Source: Lineus longissimus (lineage: Eukaryota; Nemertea; Pilidiophora; Heteronemertea; Lineidae). Taken from it: 64,000 nt of DNA. Shown in pieces: positions 23,345 to 35,229 of the stretch. The notes below the pieces were generated by a model that worked only from the letters and a program-made list of their open reading frames with translations, ran no database searches and had not been told where the DNA came from. Location: the NCBI RefSeq assembly GCF_910592395.1, contig NC_088319.1:11222001-11286000 (forward strand), given 5' to 3'. Each line of letters starts with the position of its first letter. Within the stretch, counting starts at the first letter, position 1. A program made the position numbers and the translations under genes.

Positions 23345-26064
23345 AAATAAAAATCAAGGATGACGCAGATCCTTATAGTGTTAATGTTGCGCGCCGTGTG
23401 CCAATTCCGTTGTTGCCAAAAGTCAAGGAACAATTAGAGAAAATGGAAAACATGGGAGTGATTCAGCGTGTCACTGAACCGACGGAATGGTGTGCACCCA
23501 TGGTCCCTGTGGTTAAAAAGGGTAACCGTGGTATTCGAATTTGTGTTGATCTAAAACGCCTGAACCGGTCTGTGGTCCGTGAGAAAAGTTTCTTGCCGTC
23601 TATTGAAGATGTGATCTCAAAATTGTCAGGCGCCAAACATTTTTCGAAACTTGACTGTTCTTCTGGTTTCTGGGCCATACCACTTGACCCAGATAGTGCT
23701 AAATTGACCACCTTTATAACACCCTTCGGCAGGTTCTGTTTTCGCCGCCTCTGTTTTGTCATTTCTAGTGCGCCAGAAATCTTTCAGACCAAGATGGCCA
23801 ATCTGCTGAAAGATCACGACGGTGTTATAATTTGGATGGATGATATTTTGATATATGCAGCCACACAGGAGGAGCATGACAAACGTCTCCAACGCGTACT
23901 TGACACTATAGAGAAATCGGGTCTAAAACTAAATCGACCAAAGTGCCAATTTGATATGGACAAACTTGACTTCATTGGCCACTGTTTTAGCGCCGAGGGA
24001 GTCTGCCCCTCGAAAGAGAAAGTGAAGGCCATTCAGGAGTTAGCTGCGCCGCAATCTGTGACTGAACTCAAGAGAGTTCTGGGTATGATCACGTACCTCG
24101 GTCGCTCTGTCAACAACTTGTCCACTGTGGCAAAGCCGATGACTGATCTCCTGAAAAAGGACACTCACTGGTCGTGGGGACACCGCCAACAAACCGCATT
24201 TGAAAAAATCAAGGAAATGATCTCCAGCGCTCCAGTACTCTCATATTACGATCCGTCGTTACCTACCACCGTTAGCGCAGACGCCATTAGTTATGGGCTC
24301 GGAGGAGTCCTACTCCAGGAAAAGAACAACCGTCTCTCTCCTGTAGCTTTCGCATCAAGGACACTTACCGACGCAGAAAAGAAATACGCGCAAATCGAGA
24401 AGGAGGCCGTAGCCTCTGTGTGGGCTTGTGAAAAATTCTCACAGTATCTGTATGGACTTGACACTTTCAAAATATTGACAGATCATAAACCCTTAGTACC
24501 ATTGATGATTGATAGAGACTTGGACAAAGTTCTAATTCGTTGCCAGAGATTACTCATGCGCCTCATGAGATTCAATGCCAAAGTTGAGCATGTGCCAGGA
24601 AAGACATTAGTTATCGCCGACGCGTTGTCTCGGAGTCCTTTGTCCGTGGACCCCGTTGACAAGACTGTATGTGAAATCCAAGCCGCCATTGACGCCTATG
24701 TCGAATCGGTCGAAAACAGCTGGAATGTGTCTTTGAATAAACTTGAGGAAATAAGGTCAGTTAGCGCAAGGGATCAAACTTTCGCGGATGCCATGAAATT
24801 CACGCTCAGTGGCTGGCCAGACAGAGCCAGCGACGTCCCTATGCATCTCAAAAACTTCTATGGTGTGAGAAATCATCTCTCTGTTGCCAATAATCTCTTG
24901 CTGTACGATAATAGGATCGCCATTCCCGCCGAATTACAGCAGGAAATTCTAGCTCGAATCCATGACGGTCACATGGGTGTGACTAAGTCCAGGGAAAGGG
25001 CAAAATCGTGTGTCTGGTGGCCTGGTCTCATCAATGACATTCAGAACGTTGTAGAAAAGTGCTCATTTTGCCAGGAACATCGGCCTAAGCAAAATAGGGA
25101 ACCACTGATTACAACCCCCATGCCATCCCAGCCATGGGACAGGATCGGAGCAGATTTGTTCACAATGGTATTATTCAACCATGACTCCTATCTTGTCATG
25201 ATGGACTATTTTTCGAGATACATCGAAATTGCCCACCTTGGGAAAACCACCACTAGCAAAGTCGTCATCGGCAAAATCAAAGCCATATTTGCCCGCCGGG
25301 GTATACCAAGAACTGTGGTTACGGACAATGGTCCTCAGTTTTCATCCGTCGATTTTGCTGCTTTTGCTAATGACTATGGTTTTGAACACATCACATCCAG
25401 CCCCACCTATGCTCAATCCAATGGTGAGGCTGAGGCCGCGGTAAAAATCGCAAAGAGAATTCTAAAACAACCCGATCCGTACAAAGCTCTACTAGCCTAT
25501 CGGGCTACACCCATCGCTGCGACCGGGTTTAGCCCAGCCGAAATGTTAATGGGACGCCAACTCAAAACAACCCTTCCTGTTCTCCCTAGGAATACCGATC
25601 CAGAATTCAGTTTTTACGGTCAAGCTCGAGAAAACGACGAAAGTGCAAAAACTCATCAGGAAATGTACTACAATCGCAAGCATGGAGTACGTCCTCTTCC
25701 GAACATTGCCCCTGGTAATGTTGTCCGAGTCAAAACTGATCAGGAAAAATCGTGGAAAACGTCTGCTACTGTTATCGACAAACATCCGTCTACCCCTCGT
25801 TCCTTTATCGTTCAGACCGATTCAGGATCAACTCTCAGGAGAAATCGACGACATCTGCAATCTGTATCGGTACCCAATCCGGGTGTACCGTCGTCGCCTT
25901 GTCGAAATTGGTCAGAAGTGCCGCCATCTTCTCCGTGTCGAAATTCGTTGACAATGACTCCCGTTGCTGAAAATAACCCTAGTGCCCCTGTTCCACCCGC
26001 AGGAAGAGTGATTTCAACTCGCGCGGGTCGTGTAGTCAAACCCGTTCAAAAACTCAACCTCTAG
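23341..26064 (+). CDS. Gypsy pol: RT, RNase H and integrase
   Basis: 907 codons, uninterrupted. The RT has the first catalytic aspartate in KLDCSSGF (D105) and the box WMDD (D167, D168). RNase H has VSADA (D314) and TDHKPL (D381). The integrase zinc finger has H-x3-H (541-545) and C-x2-C (574-577). The integrase core is D605, D662 and E698, spaced D(35)E. A GPY/F-like tail follows, with no chromodomain. The conserved LPFG-ISSAPE stretch reads LCFVISSAPE here, two unusual changes next to the polymerase site. The frame is one base off from gag at 23335-23344, with no clear slippery heptamer, so either a 1-nt deletion or an atypical frameshift joins the two. Confidence 0.92.
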   Translation: MKIKIKDDADPYSVNVARRVPIPLLPKVKEQLEKMENMGVIQRVTEPTEWCAPMVPVVKKGNRGIRICVDLKRLNRSVVREKSFLPSIEDVISKLSGAKHFSKLDCSSGFWAIPLDPDSAKLTTFITPFGRFCFRRLCFVISSAPEIFQTKMANLLKDHDGVIIWMDDILIYAATQEEHDKRLQRVLDTIEKSGLKLNRPKCQFDMDKLDFIGHCFSAEGVCPSKEKVKAIQELAAPQSVTELKRVLGMITYLGRSVNNLSTVAKPMTDLLKKDTHWSWGHRQQTAFEKIKEMISSAPVLSYYDPSLPTTVSADAISYGLGGVLLQEKNNRLSPVAFASRTLTDAEKKYAQIEKEAVASVWACEKFSQYLYGLDTFKILTDHKPLVPLMIDRDLDKVLIRCQRLLMRLMRFNAKVEHVPGKTLVIADALSRSPLSVDPVDKTVCEIQAAIDAYVESVENSWNVSLNKLEEIRSVSARDQTFADAMKFTLSGWPDRASDVPMHLKNFYGVRNHLSVANNLLLYDNRIAIPAELQQEILARIHDGHMGVTKSRERAKSCVWWPGLINDIQNVVEKCSFCQEHRPKQNREPLITTPMPSQPWDRIGADLFTMVLFNHDSYLVMMDYFSRYIEIAHLGKTTTSKVVIGKIKAIFARRGIPRTVVTDNGPQFSSVDFAAFANDYGFEHITSSPTYAQSNGEAEAAVKIAKRILKQPDPYKALLAYRATPIAATGFSPAEMLMGRQLKTTLPVLPRNTDPEFSFYGQARENDESAKTHQEMYYNRKHGVRPLPNIAPGNVVRVKTDQEKSWKTSATVIDKHPSTPRSFIVQTDSGSTLRRNRRHLQSVSVPNPGVPSSPCRNWSEVPPSSPCRNSLTMTPVAENNPSAPVPPAGRVISTRAGRVVKPVQKLNL

Positions 26065-26598
26065 TACAATCACTACAAATATCAGTATAGAACATGTGAT
26101 TCAAGGTGTGTTCTCAAAATCAGTATTTCTGACACAAGGATTCTAGATAGTGTGCGTGCGTTTTGTGTGTGTAAAAACTCCACACAACGTTTTTTTGTCT
26201 GTTTCTTTTACTTTGGAAACGGGATGAGACAGTGTTTGGCCAGAATAATGCCAAGTTTCATTCCAGAGAACTGGGCAGTCTACCCTGATTCTCTATATGT
26301 TACTCCAGTTGTGATTTCAAGTTTTTGTGTTTTTGCCCTTTGGCATATTGTAATTTTGCCAAGTGTCATTTAATATTTATGCCACTAATTGCCATTTGTA
26401 AGTTTTGACCATTTGCGAATTTGGGCTCTTGCAAGTTCTGTGTTTACATTTTGAGATACTATATTAAGTGAGCTTCAGCATTAGTGTACCCAGCCGGCTT
26501 TGTGAAATATTATTAATTTTGAATTAAGTTTCTGGACTCTTATGCATAGACTATTCAGACTCCTGATAATAGCTGATGTTTCAGACTTAAAGGGGAGG
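26065..26598 (+). other. Gypsy 3' untranslated region with polypurine tract
   Basis: No coding frame of note lies between pol and the 3' LTR. The segment ends in the polypurine tract AAAGGGGAGG (26589-26598), which primes plus-strand synthesis and abuts the LTR. Confidence 0.85.
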
Positions 26599-26744
26599 TG
26601 TTATGATATTGGGTAATTCAAGTTAGCCGCCTTGTATAGCTTTCTAGTGACATAATCGCTGTTTGCATGATGTGTGTAATACGTCATCGTTTTGGGCTAA
26701 TAAACATGGTCATACACGAAATCCTACTTTTCCGGTTTGTAACA
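26599..26744 (+). repeat. 3' LTR of the Gypsy element
   Basis: 146 bp, the same as the 5' LTR except for A at 26654. It is followed by the second GTGTC of the target duplication. Confidence 0.95.
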
Positions 26745-27452
26745 GTGTCCAGTCTGGTAATTAAAACCACGCGCCTCCCTGTGAGGTCTCGTAATATTTG
26801 GGTGGTCGATCGCCCCGGTCAACATAGCTGCAATCCAACCTTGTGTCACGAATAAACGGAGGCGTACTCTTTCTTGGGACGAGGCTGGCTCAACAGTCTA
26901 AGGTCCATGTCACGCACCTGTATTAAACCAATCAGCTCGCGGATGTAGACGAAAATAGATCAGTTTGATATGAATACGTGGTCTCACCATTCCAGTGAAA
27001 TGGTAATTTCCATTTAAAATATAGTTCTTCTTGAATTGTGAATGAGGTGTGTTTAAAATGACGAAAATGATGAAATTTCAGTCCAATAGGCTTACTTATG
27101 TGGTTTTGAGGCTCCCTTAAACCCGTCGAGGTGAAAAAGCTGATACGCCTGTTAAAAGCCGTTAAAAATCACCCCCTTAACTTCAGACCCCCCAAACCGT
27201 GAAATTATCATGCATAACGTACAACGAAAATTTCATGGTTTGACAGGCTAGGATAGGTTTATTTGGCTGTGAAAGCGTACCTCTTTGATCACGTCTCGGA
27301 AAAAGTTATGAGCATTTAAATGTACCATTCTAAAGGGAAAACGGCTTAAAACTTTATTACAGGTACGTGACCTCCAGGAATACATTGCTGGAAGTAGCAT
27401 CAGAGTAAAAGGAGGACTCCGACATTTGGCGGCCCTCGTAGAAGTTACTGTT
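26745..27452. repeat. array spacer downstream of the Gypsy element
   Basis: Resumes the spacer at GTGTCCAGTCTGG and runs to the 3' flank of copy 5, including its polyadenylation signal at 27353-27358. No gene was found. Confidence 0.8.
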
Positions 27453-29253
27453 TCACTGAACTTGGGATTTCATTCGTAAGCAAGACGTCAAAGATGCTAG
27501 TACAAGCTTCGTATCGCGTCTGTATCTTTGACCACCGCCGATACAATAAAGATAAAAATTCAGAGCATAATTACAGAACCAGAGATTCCCCAAAACGTAA
27601 TTCTCAGTACTGTAGCGCAGGCTCCAGTACGGTTCATCCAGCTTGTAATGGCTGCCAACACCTGGGAGGTCAAGGACGAATGTGAACAGACGATACGGAA
27701 TTGACGTCATCACGTATACAACGCTGACCAGAATGAGCATGCGTGTTAGGAATTTCTTGTCGCTTTTAGCTCCCGTTTTGGTTTCGTTGTTTTCGATTCC
27801 CAATTTTGCTCGCGACTTTTGAGCTCGGCGCAGAAGGACAATGATGGCGATGTTGCAGCAAAGAATGATGACGAAGGGAATCAGAGTGCCGAATATCAAC
27901 TGAAAACCGGAAACGAGACTCTCGACGATTGGTGCTTCTGGGAACATCACGACCAATACTTCGCTCCCTGCAATGATGAAAATAATACCTTATGCTACAT
28001 GTAATTAATGGATCAGTTCGAGGCCCGTGATTACCATCGTATTCTAACTTTCCAATCACAATCTTGCTACTACTGGCGTAATGCTTTCCACCAATGAACT
28101 TCATTATACCACCTGACCTGGACGGAAAAAATATTCAGGGCTTTCTGAAAAACAGGGAATTTGTTTACTTCCAGTTAAATTTGTTCAATCAGAAGTGTTA
28201 ACTTCGGCATCTCCGTTTCAGACGTCAGAAATGAGCAAATCAGAAAGGTCTTATTTGGCAGACTCACGGTATATATGTTTTGGAAAGGGTGTCACTACCT
28301 GTTGTTTTGTCTGTAATTAATCTCTGCGTGAAAAATAGGCTGAGGTTTAAGAGGGCAATCACGATAGCGGTAAGAGTGACTATTTTCATGGCCCTGGACG
28401 TGGTGCACATGGTTCTTGCTCTCATTGGGAAGGCAACTGCAAGCAGACGGTCAGCCGACATCTCCGTTAAAAAGAGCCCGGAAGTTATCCCGCCCGTGTA
28501 GGCAAAATACCAGCAAAATCTGAAAGCGAATTCACACTAGCTACTTCGAATTGATTATCGAAGACAATTGACTCGCAATTCCGTGCAAATCGACCACTGT
28601 TGACGTCATAGGCGCCAAAAGCAACTTCCTTTGAGCTCGATTGGAAATATTTTTCAACCAGACTATCAAAATCAGCTACAAACATTCTTTATCAACTTAC
28701 TGACTTACATGTACATGTATACATATACGATATAGAGACCGCACAGATATCGATATGTACGATTATCTTCAATTTGAAGAACTATTCTGTCAGCATCATT
28801 TAGTTACTGACGACACCCAGTCACGTTCACATATTAAGCAAATCATGCCAAATACATCTTTCAGATGTGGGGGTTGGATGGGGGTACGACTTCAGAATCT
28901 CTAAGACGTATTTCCTGTGAACTCACAATGTATGAATATACTAACTTTAATATTAATTCCCTGTTGTTAACAATTCCGTCACCAAGATCAAGCATCACGA
29001 GTGGGAAATACCAAAAGTTGTTCAACAGGACCAAATTATCAGCGGCCGCCATTGCAGTGATATAAACACACGGCGACAGGTTCCTGTTATGTTTCAGAGT
29101 AATAACCAACATGGCAATGAAGTTTCCTGGCACCCCAAATATGCCTGAAAACATCCAACCATACTTCGACACAATATTGTAGACAAGTTCGAGGAGAGGG
29201 TAACGCTCGTTGGCCGTTTCGAGAATGTAGCCCGTGATTTCCGAAGTAGTCAT
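27453..29253 (-). CDS. class A GPCR, array copy 5 (type A)
   Basis: Exons on the minus strand are 28946-29253, 28299-28519 and 27453-27967, giving 347 residues with intact splice signals (the last acceptor is ATTGCAG). The conserved marks of copy 2 are all present, including DRL and N-F-Y-L-Y. Changes specific to this copy are Y to N in the pre-TM1 segment (LVYNIVSK), M to F in TM1, RELILK at the end of exon 1, and F-C-W at the start of TM3. That cysteine is not at the usual 3.25 position. Nothing breaks the gene. It lies between two B-type copies (4 and 6) although its own exon 2 is A type. Confidence 0.86.
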
Positions 29254-31200
29254 TGCACCCTCAGAAGCACTTGATATGTTCTACACTCGTGAATGCAACA
29301 ATACGGTCTGAATATGATCCGGCTTGGGCGAGATGCTGAATGCATTTGATTGCTGTCTAGGAACAATAATGACTTCGAAATGCGAGAGTGCAAAAAAGCT
29401 ATTTTCCATGCTTTTTCAAACCTTCGAGTAATTTGAAACTGAGAATTGTCGCTGTTTATCATCTAGATGAGAAAAAAATGTGATGAAGCGTTAAATTTAA
29501 TCAGTGAGGCAGGTGAACGAGTCAACCCGCCCCACTAGCATGTTGTGACGCAAAAACTACAAAACTAAGTTATTTTGAGTATCATGGTGCGTATGGGTAT
29601 CCTTCATTGGATTAAGTCATTGGCCGTCGTTATTATAATCTTGTTAACTCTGCATCAGGACACGGGTGCTTGCGTTTATTTTTCCACCACCACAAGCCAA
29701 ATATAGGTCGATCTTAAAATCTAGCTTATGTTTGGTAAGAAGAGTATGTTTGCAAGCATGCAAAGGAAGGTCGGTATGACAGGAATTGTGACGAGTTTTA
29801 AAAGTTAATACAATATTAACAATTACCATCCTTACATTCCCCTTTACATGTACAGATGTTTGGTTACCAGGTTCACGCTGGCTAAACAACACCAGCATTA
29901 TCATTTACAATCAACAGAGTTACATGGTTATAGCGGGTTATTCAGAATAAATGCCTGTGCCCGGTTGTTTGAAACTATTTTTGTCTCTAACGCTAGCGTT
30001 TACTTAACTTGGCGTTATCTCCTTCGGTTAAGCCCATTGACTTAACACCCCGTAAAGTTAACGCCAGCGTTAGTGACATAATTTGTTGTTAACAACCAGG
30101 CCGTGGTCGAGTCTACAACATTGAGTATGAATTTTGCTTAACAACATAGAATATGACAGCTCAACGTGTCTTTTATTAACTAAGAACAACTACACTAATT
30201 TCTCATACAAACATCCATACTACGCGTGTGTTACCAGTTAGCATCTATCTTTGGAATCAGCTACGCCCATTTGTGAAAACCTTTACCTCCGGAAAACTTC
30301 CGAGAGGCTATAAGAACAAACGATAGCCCTCAAGGAGGTTTGTTGTTCACGGGAAGAACGTAATAGCTTAAGCTTTATAGGGTACATGTATATTTATCGC
30401 CTGAGAGCCAGGGCCGAAATATCCCTTAAAAAATGCTTGTATGATCATACTAATAGAGACAAACTCCTCTTAGTTGTTTGTTCCTCAGGCTCGTGTCCAG
30501 TCTGGTAATTAAAACCACGCGCCTCCCTGTGAGGTCTCGTAATATTTGGGTGGTCGATCGCCCCGGTCAACATAGCTACAATCCAACCTTGTGTCGCGAA
30601 TAAACGGAGGCGTACTCTTTCTTGGGACGAGGCTGGCTCAACAGTCTAAGGTCCATGTCACGCACCTGTATTAAACCAATCAGCTCGCGGATGTACACGA
30701 AAATCGATCAGTTTGATATGAATGCGTGGTCTCACCATTCCAGTGGAATAGTAATTTCAATTTAAAATATAGTTGTTCTTGAATTGTGAATAAGGTGTGT
30801 TTAAAATGACGAAAATGATGAAGTTTCAGTCCAATAGGCTTACTTATGTGGTTTTGAGGCTCCATTAAACCCGTCGTGGTGAAAAAGCTGATACGCTTGT
30901 TAAAAGTCGTCAAAAATCACCGCCTTAACTTCAGACCCCCCAAACCGTGAAATTATCATGCATAACGTACAACAACAATTTCATGGTTTGACAGGCTAGG
31001 ATAGGTCTATTTGGCTCTGAAAGCGTTCCTCTCTGATCATGTTTCGGAAAAAGTTATGAGCATTTAAATATACCATTTTAAAGGGAAAACGGCTTAAAAC
31101 TTTATTATAGGTACGTAACCTCCAGGAATACATTGCTGGAAGTATCATCAGCGTAAAAGGAGGACTCCGACATTTGGCGGCCCTCGTAGAAGTTACTGTT
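29254..31200. repeat. array spacer between copies 5 and 6
   Basis: Standard spacer with the hairpin repeat and the retrotransposon ORF tail ending at 30326. It also holds an empty Gypsy site near 30492 and the copy 6 polyadenylation signal at 31101-31106. No gene was found. Confidence 0.78.
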
Positions 31201-33049
31201 TCACTGAACTTGGGATTTCATTCGTAAGCAAGACGCCAAAGATGCTAGTACAAGCTTCGTATCGCGTCGGTATTTTTGACCACCGCCGATACAATAAAGA
31301 TAAAAATTCAGAGCATAATTACAGAACCAGAGATTCACCAAAATGTAATGCTCGGTACTGTAACGCAGGCTCCAGTACGGTTCATCCAGCTTGTAATGGT
31401 TGCCAACACCTGGGAGGTCAAGGACGAATGTGAACAGACGGTACGGAATTGACGTTATCACGTAGGCAACGCTGACCAGAATGAGCATGCGCGTTAGAAA
31501 TTTCTTGTCGCTTTTCGCTTCTGTTTTGGTTTCGCTGTTTTCGATTCCCAATTTTGCTCGCGACTTTTGAGCTCGGCGCAGAAGGACAATGATGGCGATG
31601 TTGCAGCAAAGAATGATGACGAAGGGAATCAGAGTGCCGAATATCAACTGAAAACCGGAAACGAGACTCTCGACGATTGGTGCTTCTGGGAACATCACGA
31701 CCAATACTTCGCTCCCTGTAATGATAAAAATAGTAACTCATGCTAATTATTGGTCAGTTCGAGGCTCGTGACCACTTCCATCCTTCCAATCAAAGTCAAA
31801 CTCTTGCTGCTATTGGTGTATTGCTTTCGACTAATGAACTTCATTATACCACCTGACCTGGACGGAAAACATATTCAGGGCTTTCCGAAAAACAGGGAAT
31901 TTGATTACTTCCGGTCACATTTGTCCAATCAGAAGTGCTAACTTCTGCATCTCCGGTTCAGACGTCAGAAATGAGCAAATCAGAAAGGTTTTATTTGGCA
32001 GACTCCCGGTAAGGGTGCCACTACCTGTTGTTTCGTCTGTAATTAATTTCTGCGTGAAGAATAAGTTGAGGTTGATGATGACAATCGCAACACTGGTAAC
32101 TGTAACTGTTTTGATGGCTCTTGATGTAGTGCACATGGTCCTTGCTCTCATTGGGAAGGCTACTGCAAGCAGACGATCAACCGACATCTCCGTTAGAAAA
32201 AGCCCAGATGTGATCCCGCCCGTGTAAGAACAATACCAGGAAAATCTGAAAGCGAAATAAAACTCGTAACATCGAACCGTTGCTTGAAGAGAATCGACTC
32301 GAATTTCAGTGCAAATCCACCACTGTTGAAGTCATTGGCGCTAGAAAATTTCTTTGGAGGTCGATTCGAAAAACATTTTCAAGTGCAAGACTTATTCGAA
32401 CGTTAAAATCAGCTACAAACATTCTTTGTCAACTTACTGACCTATGAATATACGATATACAGAGAAAACATTACACAAATATCGAAATGTACGATTATTT
32501 TCAGTTTGAAGAACTATTTTGACAGCATCACTTAGTTACTGACGACACCCAGTCACCTTCCCATAATAAGCATTTTAAATTCGTCTTACATGATTATGTT
32601 GGATGGGGTGGGGTACGTTTGAGATGATCCCAATGCCCAATGCCCCTCTCCCGATCACAATACTTCACTCGTGTTACTATTTTCGTCTTCAGAATCTCAA
32701 AGACATGTTTCCTGTGAACTCACAGTGTGTGTAGTACTTACTTAAACATCAATTCCCTGTTGTTAGCAATCCCATCACCAAGATCAAGCATCACGAGTGG
32801 GAAATACCAAAAGTTGGTCAACAGGACCAAGTTATCAGCAACCGCCATTGCAGTGATATAAACACAAGGCGACAGGTTCCTGTTATGTTCCAGAGTAATA
32901 ACCAACATGGCAATGAAGTTTCCTGGCACTCCAAATATGCCTGAAACCATCCAACCATACTTCGACACAATATAGTAGACAAGTTGGAGGAGAGGGTAAC
33001 GCTCGTTGGCCGTTTCGAGAATGTAGCCCGTGATTTCCAAAGTAGTCAT
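31201..33049 (-). CDS. class A GPCR, array copy 6 (type B)
   Basis: Exons on the minus strand are 32742-33049, 32025-32245 and 31201-31715, giving 347 residues. The exon 1 donor is GTAAGT and the other splice signals match copy 2. Exon 2 is type B, with WYCSYTGG in TM3 and a TM4 differing at about ten positions from type A. DRL, P207, P267 and N-F-Y-L-Y are kept. Copy-specific changes include LEHNRN in the first intracellular loop and GGGQKYRR after TM7. Intron 2 lacks the MITE found in copies 4 and 7, so it gives the empty site. A truncated second exon 1 lies immediately upstream (33091-33298), which might interfere with the promoter. Confidence 0.86.
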
Positions 33050-33090
33050 TGCACCCTCAGAAGCACTTGGTATGTTCTACACTCGTGAAT

Positions 33091-33298
33091 GCAACCATTG
33101 CAGTGATATAAACACAAGGCGACAGGTTCCTGTTATGTTCCAGAGTAATTACCAACATGGCAATGAAGTTTCCTGGCACCCCAAATATCCCTGAAACCAT
33201 CAACCATACTTCGACACAATATAGTAGACAAGTTGGAGGAGAGGGTAACGCTCGTTGGCCGTTTCGAGAATGTAGCCCGTGATTTCCGAAGTAGTCAT
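33091..33298 (-). pseudogene. truncated extra copy of GPCR exon 1
   Basis: A 208-bp duplicate of the 5' part of exon 1, starting with its own ATG at 33298 and located 249 bp upstream of the ATG of copy 6. It matches copy 7 better than copy 6 at several bases (for example AATATCCCTGAAACC and AGAGTAATTACC). One base is deleted where the others read ACCATCCAACC. It looks like the scar of an unequal crossover or conversion between neighbouring units. Confidence 0.85.
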
Positions 33299-35229
33299 TG
33301 CACCCTCAGAAGCACTTGGTATGTTCTACACTCGTGAATGCAACAATACGATCAGAATATGATCCGGCCTAGGCGAGATGCTGAATGCATTTGATTGCTG
33401 TCTAGGAACAATAATGACTTCGAAATGCGAGAGTGTAAAAAAGCTAATTTCCATGTTTTTTCAAACCTTCGAGTTATTTGAAACTGAGAATTGTCCCTGT
33501 TTATCATCTAGATGAGAAAAAAATGTGATGAAGCGTTAAATTTGATCGGTGAGGCGGGTGAACTAGTTAACCCGCCTCACTTGCATGTTGTGACGCAAAA
33601 ACTACAAAACTAACTTATATTGAGTATCATGGTGCATATGGGTATCCTTCATTGGATTAAGTCATTGGACGTCGTATCATAATCTTGTTAACTCTGCATC
33701 AGGACACGGGTGCTTGCGTTTATTTTCCCACCACCACAAGCCAAATATAGGTCGATCTTAAAATCTAGCTTATATTTGGTAAGAAGAGTATTTTTTGCAA
33801 GCATGCAAAGAAATGTCGGTATGACAGGGATTGTGACGAGTTTTAAAAGTTAATACAATATAAACAATTACCATCCTTACATTCCCCTTTACATGTACAG
33901 ATGTTTGGTTACCAGGTTCACGCTGGCTGAACAACACCAGCATTATCATTTACAATCAACCGAGTTACATGGTTATAGCGGGTTATTCAGAATAAATGCC
34001 TGTGCCCGGTTGTTTGAAACTATTTTTGTCTCTAACGCTGGCGTTAACTTAACTTGGCGTTATCTCCTTCGGTTAAGCCCATTGACTTAACACCCCGTAA
34101 AGTTAACGCCAGCGTTAGTGACATAATTTGTTGTTAGCAACCAGACCGTGGTCGAGTCTACAACATTGAGTATGAATTTTGCGTAACAACATAGAATATG
34201 ACAGCTCAACGTGTCTTTTATTAACTAAGAACAACTACACTAATTTCTCATACAAACATCCATAAGCGTGTGTTACCAGTTAGCATCTATCTTTGGAATC
34301 AGCTACCCCCATTTGTGAAAACCTTTACCTCCGGAAAACTTCGGAGAGGCTATAAGAACAAACGATAGCCCTCAAGGAGGTTTGTTGTTCAAGGGAAGAA
34401 CGTAGTAGCTTAAGCTTTATAGGGTACATGTATATTTATCGCTTAAGAGCCAGGGCGGAAATATCCCTTAAAAATGCTTGTATGATCTTACTAATAGAGA
34501 CAAACTCCTCGTAGTTGTTTGTTCCTCAGGCTCGTGTCCAGTCTGGTAATTAAAACCACGCGCCTCCCTGTGAGGTCTCGTAATATTTGGGTGGTCGATC
34601 GCCCCGGTCAACGTAGCTACAATCCAAATTTGTCTCGCGAATAAACGGAGGCGTACTCTTTCTTGGGACGAGCCTGGCTCAACAGTCCAAGGTCCATGTC
34701 ACGCACCTGTATTAAACCAATCAGCTCGCGGATGTACACGAAAATAGATCAGTTTGATATGAATGCGTGGTCTCACCATTCCAGTGGAATAGTAATTTCA
34801 ATTTAAAATATAGTTGTTCTTGAATTGTGAATAAGGTGTGTTTAAAATGACGAAAATGATGAAGTTTCAGTCCAATAGGCTTACTTATGTGGTTTTGAGG
34901 CTCCATTAAACCCGTCGTGGTGAAAAAGCTGATACGCTTGTTAAAAGCCGTCAAAAATCACCCCCTTAACTTCAGACCCCCCAAACCGTGAAATTATCAT
35001 GCATAACGTACAACGAAAGACAGGCTAGGATAGGTCTATTTGGCTCTGAAAGCGTTCCTCTCTGATCATGTTTCGGAAAAAGTTATGCGCATTTAAATGT
35101 ACCATTCTTAAGGGAAAACGGCTTAAAACTTTATTACAGGTACGTGACCTCCAGGAATACATTGCTGGAAGTAGCATCAGCGTAAAAAAAGGAATCCGAC
35201 ATTTGGCGGCCCTCGTAGAAGTTACTGTT
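33299..35229. repeat. array spacer between copies 6 and 7
   Basis: Standard spacer. It has the perfect 19-bp-arm hairpin (34032-34118), the retrotransposon ORF tail ending at 34368, an empty Gypsy site near 34532 and the copy 7 polyadenylation signal at 35130-35135. No gene was found. Confidence 0.78.

Larger units (their letters stand above)
21873..26744 (+). mobile_element. Ty3/Gypsy LTR retrotransposon, recent insertion
   Basis: A full-length 4872-bp element. It has 146-bp LTRs (TGTTATGATA to GTAACA), a primer-binding site starting TGG directly after the 5' LTR, gag with two zinc knuckles, protease, RT, RNase H, integrase, a polypurine tract and the 3' LTR. The 5-bp target duplication GTGTC is at 21868-21872 and 26745-26749. 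The empty site GTGTCCAGTCTGG is kept in the other spacers. The LTRs differ at one position (C at 21928, A at 26654), so insertion is recent and later than the array. Domain order protease-RT-RNase H-integrase is that of Ty3/Gypsy. No env frame or chromodomain was seen. Confidence 0.95.
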
